64,000 bases of DNA from Bolinopsis microptera (Eukaryota; Ctenophora; Tentaculata; Lobata; Bolinopsidae), in assembly GCF_026151205.1 (NCBI RefSeq), contig NC_087075.1, forward strand, positions 15,387,628 through 15,451,627, given 5' to 3'. The translations under genes and the position numbers were made by a program. Of this stretch, positions 23,434 through 31,916 are shown one piece after another. The notes beneath the pieces are model-generated. The model ran no database searches and had not been told where the DNA came from. It was given only the letters and a program-made list of their open reading frames with translations. Every line of letters begins with the position of its first letter. Position 1 is the first letter of the stretch.

Positions 23434-24445
23434 ATGGTTATCACTGATGTCTATGACAAGATGAAAAAGGAGTTAGAAACGTTAAACGACAGTTTAAAAG
23501 GTAAGAAGAAGTTGGATACTATAATTGCAGATTCCTTAGACTTACCCGCAGGGAATAACAAGCCAGATATGTTTGAAGTTATAAAGGAACTATACAGTTT
23601 CAGTAAGAGGGCCGTGTCACTACTGAAGACCAAGTCTATACTAGACACACCTGCACCACAGGAAGGGACAGCTACCGAGGCACTGGATATAGTGAGAAAG
23701 GAGCTAGCACAATTTAGACAAATTCTCATTGAGCACAATAAAGGTGGTCCAGATATTATACCTGAGATTAAGACCAATCTCGGACCCAGTGAGACTCATA
23801 CTTTAACTCTGGAAGGGCAGAATGAGGCAGATAAGATAACAGAAGAACTCTGGTCCTCAAAGGTGAAGAAACATGTTGCATCAATACTGCCCAGCATCCC
23901 TATTAAGGGGGTCTCAGGTGTCAAAGAAGGCACAGCAAGGTTAATATTCAAGAACAAGGAACTTATGGAGAAAGCTAAAGATGCTCTTAGTGTGGACTAC
24001 AAAGTGTCTGCAAAATCTCACACCGTGACAATGCTTGAACCTAAGCTTACTATGTATGATCTCAAGGGAGATTTTGAGTCATCTGAAGAATTGCGCCAGA
24101 GCATCCTTGATAAGAACAGTTCCATTAAGAGTTTAGTTGAAGATGAGAACAACACTTTCAAGGTTATTTTCCTGGAGAAAAACAAGACCTGGGCATGCCT
24201 ACAAGTGTCAGTGAAAATCAGGCAGTCTATAAGGGAGTCAGGTGACTGTGTACACGCTGATCTTGGACAGTATAAAGTTAAGGATAGGTATCATGTAATC
24301 CAGTGCTTTGACTGTCAGAGCTTCGGACACATGAGTGGCAGTGATTACTGTAAGTGTAAGAAGTATAATGCCGACCCAGTGTGCTTCTACTGTGCAGGTG
24401 CCCACAAATCGAAAGATTGTGAGAAGAAAACGGCGGGCCAAAGAT
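23434..24445 (+). CDS. LINE-A ORF1, 5' part (nucleic-acid-binding protein)
   Basis: The frame encodes about 337 residues before the insertion. The N-terminal part is charged and probably helical (coiled-coil type). The middle (VKKHVASILPSIPIKGVSG, ARLIFKNKEL) resembles the RRM-like domain of LINE ORF1 proteins. The C-terminal part has two zinc knuckles: CFDCQSFGHMSGSDYC and CFYCAGAHKSKDC. Such proteins coat the element RNA. The frame has no internal stop, so the insertion is probably recent compared with decay of the copy. At the cut, GGGCCAAAGAT meets CCCAGTGACATAAA of the inserted element; a stop appears nine bases later. Confidence 0.88.
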
Positions 24446-24654
24446 CCCAGTGACATAAATTTAAAAAGGGACTAGGAATCCAGTCTGGAAAGAAAAAACG
24501 GCTACCATATATTTTTAAAACGACTACCATAAATTTTTCGGCCGCTCCGCGGCCGGATAACGATTTCATTTTACTTTGCTAGTTGTATTACAGAGGTTTA
24601 GTTATTCATTAGTATAGTTATTCATAATTGCCAAAAGATTGTGAAAAAATTCCT

Positions 24655-24690
24655 TTCCGGGTCTCGAACTCGCGATCTGCTAGTCAAAGA
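24655..24690 (-). repeat. tRNA-like B box, possible SINE remnant
   Basis: On the minus strand the sequence GCGAGTTCGAGACCCG resembles an RNA polymerase III B box (GGTTCGANNCC) in the context of a tRNA T arm. No matching A box or complete cloverleaf was found, so this is at best a SINE fragment. Confidence 0.3.
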
Positions 24691-24786
24691 AAACAAGAAA
24701 ACAACAATTTTATTTAGTATCAGTTAAAGCAGACAAAAACATATTTTATAAATATAACTAGTGCAAACTTTAGACCATATATATTA

Positions 24787-24980
24787 GGGGACTTGGAGTA
24801 GCAAGAGAGTGACCAGAAAGTATATGTATACTTTTACCAAAAATACGTCGAAATGAATCCAGGGTGATACAGGATCTGAGAGTGCAGACCATAAAGTTTA
24901 CGCACCCACCCTTGCCTCCTGAATTCTTGGTTGGAAAGACAATTATGCAAAATTGGTCGTTTATACTCCAAGTCCCTTTG
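24787..24980. mobile_element. small inverted-repeat element (13-bp TIR)
   Basis: GGGACTTGGAGTA at the left end is inverted as TACTCCAAGTCCC at the right end, about 190 bases apart, without coding capacity. It looks like a short MITE nested in the 7.26-kb insertion; no clear target duplication was seen. Confidence 0.5.
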
Positions 24981-25022
24981 TTAATAGAAGTAGTATTATT
25001 TATGTCTGGTGTTAGCTTCATT

Positions 25023-25268
25023 CAATAATAACAATATCAATATAATCAATATTAATATCAATATCAGACTAAACTATCAAATAAATAAATTATCAAATAT
25101 CAATTATTAATTCACTCTGATTAAAAAGTTATAAATATCTAATATTTAAGAATTACAACTACAAGTTGTTAAAAACGCCCAAAATAGATCTGAGATATTT
25201 TCAGTCTGTAGTACAATAATGATAGCAATAGTTTAAATTATGTTATGTGCCGCTGCAATTAGATTAAA
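25023..25268 (-). other. LINE-B 3' region
   Basis: Between the ORF2 stop and the MITE the minus strand is AT-rich and ends in a degenerate ATTGAT/ATATTG repeat (25023-25067), which could be the microsatellite-like 3' tail of LINE-B. The boundary is inferred. Confidence 0.35.
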
Positions 25269-28200
25269 TTACTGTAACTTAAAATTGTTTGGAGTCCAAG
25301 TCTCTTTTAAGTCAGCAGCCTGTGATTGTATTAATAGTGCTTTCGTTCTCAATTTTATCAAGTTAATGGAAGTTTCTAGACAATTGCTTGAAGTTAAAAT
25401 TTTTTTATGAACAGTGTTCCAAAGCTTGGCTGCATTAAACAAAAAGGTATTTGATTTATTTAGAAGAATAACTGTTAGACTCGTTGCACGGTTTGAAATG
25501 TTGATAGCCTCATAAAGGGAGTATGGGCAGTGGTACTTGATAATCTTAGAGAATTCTAAAATACAGTGATATTTGTACAAGTTTTGAGCCGTAAGAATTT
25601 TTAACCTATTAAAAATGGGTTTCGTATGCTCCTTTTCAAAATGTTTATGGCCTAGTATTTGCATGCCATATGGTCTAGTTCTTGCACATGTTGATTGTTT
25701 ATCTAGATATGAGTCGAGATCACCAAAAAGGATTCTTATACAGTGCTTCTGTGTGATAAAAAGACTATCATTTGACCGTTCTTTGAGGACAACTCCCCAA
25801 ACACTTATACCATAACTTAGATGTGATTCAAATAGAGCATTATATATTTTTAAATATAGTTCAGCAGGTATCGAGTGCCGAATTCTACAGATTGCACCAG
25901 TCATGGACCTCAGTTTTTTACGGATGTAGTGCATGTGGGCAGACCAGTTTAGCTTACTATCTATAACAACACCTAAAATTTGGTATCCTTGACTTTAGTG
26001 ATAACCTTACCATTGATGAATATTGATCTAGATTCATCTAGCAGGGTAGCAAATGGTCTAGTCCGTGCACAAGTGTCATCATATTCAGAGGCAGGTTTAA
26101 AATGGATGTAGCAGCATTTTGACATGTTGATATGAAGTAGATTACATTTCATATAAATCGAGACATGTTTAAGCACTAAGTTGGCTTTTTTGTATGTTGC
26201 TTCTCTAGACGGTCCTGATATGAAGATATTAGTGTCATCAGCATAAAGTACAAATTTCACTTCACTGTCTGAAAAACAGTTTACTATATCGTTCATATAC
26301 AGTAGGAAGAGTAATGGCCCTAGAATTGACCCTTGAGGAACCCCGAATTCCACATCCATTGTTTCTGATGGTACATCGTTATACATCACATACTGCTTTC
26401 TGTTAGTCAAGTAGCTTTTTAGTAAAGTTAGTGCTGTGCCCCTAATACCATAGGAATTTAGCTTGCTTAGAAGAATATTGTGATCAAGGGTGTCAAAGGC
26501 TTTGCTCAAGTCAATGAATATGCCTAGGACATGTTTATTGCTAGCCAGGGACTTTGTAACAGAGTCTATAGATTTGTGTAGAGCATGGGCGGTAGAATGG
26601 CCTTTTCTAAATCCAAACTGCGAGTCTGTTAGTACACCTTTAGATGTGAAGAAATTATAGAGCCGTTTGTAAATGACCTTCTCGAAAATTTTTCCAAATA
26701 AAGGTAATATTGATACAGGCCGATAATTTTCAATACATTCCTTATTGTCTTTCTTGTAAATAGGAATAACTTTACCAGTTTTAAAAATACTTGGGAATGT
26801 TCCACTTTGTATACATATGTTGTAAAGCCTAGCCAAGGTACCAGCGATGAGCTTTGCCGATTTTTTTACAACGATTATAGGTATGTCACTTGCCTTGCCA
26901 TTTTGAAAATCTCTGATGACCTCGATAATCTCATCTTCATTAGTTTCTTCTAGGTATATGGAGTCAGACACTGAATTAGACATGAATTGAGCAAATGATT
27001 CTACTGGTTCCAGAGAAATACTATTGTTCGACAATACATTTCTATTGAGATTGCTTGCAAGAGATGTAAAGTATTCACAAAATTTGTTAGCAATTATTCG
27101 TCTGCAAGTAATTCTCTGGCCATCTATGACAAAATCGTCCTTACATCTAGACATATTCTTACCACGGAGTTCATTGATAACTTCCCAGGTCTTTTTTGAG
27201 TTCATGCTGTACTTCTCGAATTTTCTAGTATAGCACATAGCTTTTGCCATATTTATTGAGTTTTTGAGAAACTTGTCGAATTCCTTGTAGCAGATGTGCT
27301 TGTTTTGATCCCCGTCAGGTAGTTTTAATGTACAAGTCTTCTTCCATTCGAAATACAACCTAGCTTTCTTGTCTATGGAATTAATTAGCCCCTGGGTAAT
27401 CCAAGGGTTAGTTATGCTGTTGCGTTTAGTGGTTCTAGGAGTAAGAAGTTTGCAAGACAAATCTATCTTTTCTTGAAATAACTGCATGAAAGAGTCAAAT
27501 GTGTCACAGCTGTGCTGGAACCTATCTATATCGTTTTCTATTTCAAGACAGAGCTTCTCTAGGTTAGCATTACTATAGTCGTAGTGTATGGTAATTTTGT
27601 CTGGTGAATCAGGTTTAGGCACAGAGTTAGGGGGAAGCTCAACAAGAGTGAATACAGGGTGATGGTGGGAGATATTATCAGATATCACACCAGAAATAAG
27701 GGATTGGTCTACTACATTGGTGTGGATATTGTCAATACAAGTCCTGGAACAGCCAGGCATTTGGTGTGTTGGTACTGATATGGTTGGTGTGAAGCCGTTG
27801 TTGAATATTATTTCTTGGAATTTGTCCTCTGATGGAGATGGGTCTTTCAAAATGTTGACATTGAAATCACCAAGAATGTATACTTTTTTGCCATTCAATT
27901 TTGAGAGAATACGTTCATATGCTTCGTTGAACAGTTCAAGTGATGCGTTCGGGGGACGGTAGATAACCCCTACAACAGTTGGGTCTTGCAAGCTAGTGAT
28001 AGATACAAATAGTGATTCTATGTGTTCATTACAGAGAGATAAGCCAGTAATCTTGTTAAAGTTAAGGGAATCGTGCAGGTAAAGACACACTCCTGACCCT
28101 TTACTCTTGAACTGGTTTTTCTTTTGACAAAAGTAACGTGATTGGTAACAGGAGGAGTATCCGTTAAGCTGATACAGGGCTCCATTTTCGGGATTGGTGT

Positions 28201-28672
28201 TTGTTTCTGCAAGGCCGATAACAGAGAATTTGTGGTCGATACAAGACAGCTCAACTGCAAAGTTGTCAAAGTTGGATGCATTTCCATCAATGTTAAGAAA
28301 TAATTTGGACAAATATTTAACTGAATTTTTAGGTAGGATGGTGGCATTCAACTCTTTTATGGAGAATGTTTTGCAATTTTCAAGAACCTTTGAGCTATTG
28401 TAGATAGATTCTATATAATTGACTGGCTCATCATCAATGAGGCCATTGTTTGCAAAGTGGGGAGCTTGGTAGAAAGGGTTGTACCGAACAATATCATTGG
28501 CATCAGTGCATATTTTGCAGTATGTTCCATCTCGAAATTTGACTATGTTATCATCAGTTTTGCATTTTTTGTGCATTATTTTGTCACACATCTGACAAAT
28601 TATGAATGGATGTCCAGCACGCACAGGTCTATTGCAGCAGCAGCAAATTTCGCATATTAGTTTGACTATCAT
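25269..28672 (-). CDS. LINE-B ORF2: zinc finger, endonuclease and reverse transcriptase (one frameshift)
   Basis: The first 900 codons run from 28672 to 25973. Residues 7-55 form a PHD/RING-like cysteine cluster (CQMCDKIMHKKC, CKIC). Next comes an APE-type endonuclease (GLAETNTNPE, GVIYRPP, ILGDFNVN, CIDNIHTN, SHHHPVF), then the RT (FIDLSKAFDTLDH, GVPQGSILGPLLFLLY, YADDTN near 26223-26252). The frame stops just after KDTKF, but the next frame continues as GVVIDSKLNW and then 221 codons (25934-25269) of the usual post-RT region. The break is a T-run one base short at about 25971, so the copy may be intact or only just mutated. The product would nick target DNA and copy the element RNA. ORF1 lies upstream with a 4-base overlap. 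Confidence 0.92.
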
Positions 28673-30627
28673 GACTGAAGTACAGATCTACGGGGACGTG
28701 GGGAAAATCTATTTTGGGCCTTGGCAACAGCACTGAACAACCTCCCATCAACGGGGCTACCTAGGATCTTATGGGCAATTGCCCGGGAGAGTTTAAAGAT
28801 ACCGTTTGATCCAAGGTGGATTGGGTCATCCGGCTTCTTGTATCTACAGAACTGCTTGTTCAGTAGACCCTCTTCATCGACAAAACTATCAAAATCTAAA
28901 GTTCCTATCCTAGTGTTAGTATTACAGTAACCAAATAATAAACTATTAAATTCCATGGCTCTGTCATTCAGCCAGGAGGACCTAGTTGGTAGGATGGGTG
29001 AGACTATAACTTTAGAATATGGACACAAATCACAAATATTCTTGAGCTTCTTCGTCAGCTCATCAGCCCAATGTTTAACATCACCCCCTCCCCTTTTAAT
29101 ATTATTTACACCACAGTGTACTACAACGTTCTTGTATCCTACACAAATAGCAGGGTCTAACTGATCTATTGTGAAACATTCAACTCTTTTTCCAGGCAGT
29201 TTGTGACCAAATGTCCCTTTCCCTGCACCAAACCGGAGGAACCGGGTGTTTGAGTCACCAATAATCAATGTTGCATTGGTGCTGTTGCTAACATAACGGA
29301 ACGTTATACTGAATCTTATGTCCCTCTTCTCAGTGCTCTTATCTATTCTGTGGTCCCAGAGGAACTGGGACTGCTTGCTCATGATATAAAGACTGCGTCC
29401 CTCTATCGTCTCAATGACTTCCCCATTTGTTGAGCCTTTCATTGAGAACTTAACCGAGCACTGGCTTCCTAAGGATACTGTGAAAATCGAACTGTCATGC
29501 ACAAGCGAGTTCTCGTTGTCCGAGTGTTTGGGGAGAAAGCTGCTCTCATCATTGTACCGGTTGATCAAGCATTGATTAATAACTGTACCAGGGCAATGCT
29601 TCTTTATTCTTGAGGCAAGTTCAACAAGAACATCGGGGAGGTCTTCTGATTTGGGCTTAGCAGCTTTTGCCCCAGGGTAATCATATGGTTCTCCAAAGCT
29701 TATAACTCCATGCCCATTTTCTGAGTTACAGTCAAAAGCATCTTTCTGTTGATCAAGGAAATTTAAGAGCTCAGAGTTCAAGGTGGTATCAATGAATTCT
29801 GGTACATAAGACATAATGTGCTTGGACTTAGGTTCGTCTGCACTTGAAGGCTTCTGTGCATCCAGTAGGAGTTGTTCATGGTCTGATTCGCAGGCTGCTG
29901 GTGACCCTATGTTAAAAGGAGGTAAGGCCAGGTCAGGAGTGGACACGTTGGAAGACCTACTGTTTTTGAAACAGTTAATATCAAGTTTAAGTTCAGCAAG
30001 CTTGGAGTTGATGGAGTCAAGAGTCCTAAGATGGCTATCGTTGTCTTTCAAGCTTTTGATGGATATTTGGATGGCTTCTAAAGACTTGTGTATAGAGCTT
30101 CCGTCAGAGATAGTATGACCCATTGGAATGCTGGAGGGAGCTGACAAGTATGACGGGGACTTAACGTCGTGGTCACATTTCTTGCCACTAACAACAGCAC
30201 AAACATTTTCAGCAAGGCCAAGCAAGGATAGGAGACCCTCTGCCAGGGTGACTTTATTAAGAGAGGAACAACCCTTAACCATAGATGGCGTTATGATTCC
30301 AAAGTTGTTCACTTCAACTTTCAAAAGGTTAGAAATGTTGAGCTTGATGATATCTATCTCTGAGCGCAGGCTCTGCGAATGAGTTAACAAAAAGTTGTCG
30401 AAGGGGGCAGACCCATTTGAAAAGAAACTAATAAGGCTGCTACAGTTTTTATTTTCCTCTGATTCATGAAGTATTTTGTCGACGTCGTTCAGTACTTCAT
30501 CAATATCGGCAATGATATTTATAGTGGGTGTAGTCTGGTCCGGAACCGTAGCGGGTGTAGTCTGGTCCGGAACAGGTTGTGGACTCTCACACTTTTCTGG
30601 GTGAGTGTCGTTGGATGTATCAATCAT
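28669..30627 (-). CDS. LINE-B ORF1: AlkB-like 2OG-Fe(II) dioxygenase fused to SGNH hydrolase (652 aa)
   Basis: The ATG at 30627 is chosen; the frame is open 20 codons further but without ATG. Residues 1-270 are low-complexity and helical with a duplicated VPDQTTP motif. Residues about 275-447 match the AlkB fold: NRY (356-358), iron ligands His368-x-Asp370 (KHSDNE) and His426 (LWDHRI), and the 2-oxoglutarate signature RFSITFR (438-444). Residues about 452-625 are an SGNH/GDSL esterase: GDSN with Ser459, GVNN (506-509) and DPIH with Asp601 and His604. All catalytic residues of both enzymes are present. Esterase domains are known in CR1-type ORF1 proteins; AlkB enzymes remove alkyl groups from RNA or DNA. 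A role in protecting or editing the element RNA is inference. It overlaps ORF2 by ATGA. Confidence 0.88.
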   Translation of the reverse strand: MIDTSNDTHPEKCESPQPVPDQTTPATVPDQTTPTINIIADIDEVLNDVDKILHESEENKNCSSLISFFSNGSAPFDNFLLTHSQSLRSEIDIIKLNISNLLKVEVNNFGIITPSMVKGCSSLNKVTLAEGLLSLLGLAENVCAVVSGKKCDHDVKSPSYLSAPSSIPMGHTISDGSSIHKSLEAIQISIKSLKDNDSHLRTLDSINSKLAELKLDINCFKNSRSSNVSTPDLALPPFNIGSPAACESDHEQLLLDAQKPSSADEPKSKHIMSYVPEFIDTTLNSELLNFLDQQKDAFDCNSENGHGVISFGEPYDYPGAKAAKPKSEDLPDVLVELASRIKKHCPGTVINQCLINRYNDESSFLPKHSDNENSLVHDSSIFTVSLGSQCSVKFSMKGSTNGEVIETIEGRSLYIMSKQSQFLWDHRIDKSTEKRDIRFSITFRYVSNSTNATLIIGDSNTRFLRFGAGKGTFGHKLPGKRVECFTIDQLDPAICVGYKNVVVHCGVNNIKRGGGDVKHWADELTKKLKNICDLCPYSKVIVSPILPTRSSWLNDRAMEFNSLLFGYCNTNTRIGTLDFDSFVDEEGLLNKQFCRYKKPDDPIHLGSNGIFKLSRAIAHKILGSPVDGRLFSAVAKAQNRFSPRPRRSVLQS

Positions 30628-30689
30628 GGCGTAGAAGCGTTGAGGGTACCAGACAGACCAGGGGGCACCTTCACGTCCAACCAGCACAC

Positions 30690-31690
30690 TCCCTGAAAAG
30701 AAAGAAGAGCAGATAGCAGTTTCGAATGTTCTGTATTGGAAGAAAAAATCCAGTTTACAACAATGAAAGTGTAAACGGGATTAGTCAAAATGATTCAAAA
30801 GATTGAAAAATTGAACAGACTGACGGACTACGACACATGGGACAAAAGAGTGAGTGAGTATGAAAAATATGAGGTGGTTGGACTGGCAAGCCCTATCATT
30901 GAATCAGAATACATTACATATATAATCCATAGGCCACATAATATGTCAGCCTGTTCTTGGAGCACAGCCCCAAAAGTTATCAGAAGTGATGTTCAAGTTT
31001 AAAGTTTAAAATTCTTTCAACACTATCTACACATTAATCAGGGTTGTCCAATTGTCCAATTGTGGATTGTGGTGTGAATGGAGTTATACATTGCCAAACA
31101 GAAACATTATTCACTACAACTACTTAACTTCTTAACAGGTTAAGAGTGCCAGTCTTCTGTTTCAGCACCCCCTGGACCATCATAGTACCCCCGATGCAGT
31201 TGACTTTAGCAAGCCATGGACATATTGGACATCCTCAAATTATTTGTTATATAGTAGTGTTGAAAGTATTAAAACTCAAAAGTACCGACGGATTAACCGA
31301 CTAGGATACGATTCCATGTAAGCTATAGTAATATTTACATATAGGTCTTCGCGCGTTCCTGCAACTACCATACTACCATACTACCAAACAGTCCATACTA
31401 CCATACTGGTAGTAGGAAAATCTTGGATCCTGACAGAAATATCTTGGATTATTTGGTAACGCGCAAGTTAAGCGCAAGAACTAGGATCCTGACAGGAATC
31501 TGGCATTTGCGCTCGATTCGAACATCTTCTCAGATAAATATAGAATTAAAGTACAGTGCGCGGCGTTACAGTGTGTAACAACCGAGAGCGACTATTTTAA
31601 AGTTGATTTAATAATTTTGTTGACAAAAATTAGTCGGCGTGGCTATGGAAATTAATATGGCTAGGAATTAGATTCTTAGATTCCTCACTT
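30690..31690. other. right part of the 7.26-kb insertion, no assigned gene
   Basis: This presumably holds the LINE-B 5' region and the remainder of the TIR element. A frame at 30790 (MIQKIEKLNRLTDYDTWDKR) is followed by GTGAGTGAG, a possible splice donor, so it could be a captured exon, but nothing else supports it. Around 31370-31410 there is a CCATACTA/TAGTATGG-type simple inverted repeat. Confidence 0.3.
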
Positions 31691-31702
31691 TATGTCACTG
31701 GG

Positions 31703-31916
31703 CCAAAGATCTAGTATCAAGTGTACGAACTGTAGCAACAGTAAAGACAAGAATGTCAAAGATAAATGCAAGACACATTCTGCAGCTGACAGATTATGCC
31801 CATCTTATGTGAGAGAGCAGAGTTATATCATGGCCAGAACGAGCGGATGTGAAACATCAAAAAACTCTTATCTCCAGTGGGCAAAGATTCGACAAAGAGA
31901 GCTTGGGATAAACTAG
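31703..31916 (+). CDS. LINE-A ORF1, 3' part
   Basis: This continues the ORF1 frame after the insertion: GQRSSIKCTNCSNSKDKN, then AADRLCPSYVREQ and a stop at 31916. The Cys/His pattern (CTNC, HSAADRLC) completes the zinc-knuckle region usual at the end of such ORF1 proteins. The last 17 codons overlap ORF2 in the -1 frame, with a slippery heptamer at 31859-31865. Confidence 0.8.
31859..31865 (+). promoter_or_regulatory. candidate -1 ribosomal frameshift site A_AAA_AAC
   Basis: The heptamer AAAAAAC sits in the ORF1 frame exactly as X_XXY_YYZ. A -1 slip continues without a stop into ORF2, which has no ATG near its start. A strong downstream stem was not evident by eye. One extra A would instead fuse the ORFs, so a missing base is the alternative. 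Confidence 0.5.

Larger units (their letters stand above)
24446..31702. mobile_element. 7,257-bp insertion with 14-bp TIRs and 8-bp target duplication
   Basis: The insert begins CCCAGTGACATAAA (24446) and ends with its exact reverse complement (31702). CCAAAGAT flanks it on both sides (24438-24445 and 31703-31710). Removing the insert and one copy restores an open LINE-A ORF1 frame. An 8-bp duplication with short TIRs fits hAT, P or related DNA transposons. The only large coding regions inside are LINE-B ORF1 and ORF2 on the minus strand. Either LINE-B jumped into a non-autonomous DNA transposon, or the TIR element has captured the LINE; no transposase is visible. Confidence 0.85.

Noticed and set aside
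24655-24690. A tRNA gene
   Set aside because: Only a B-box-like stretch is present; no cloverleaf or A box could be formed.
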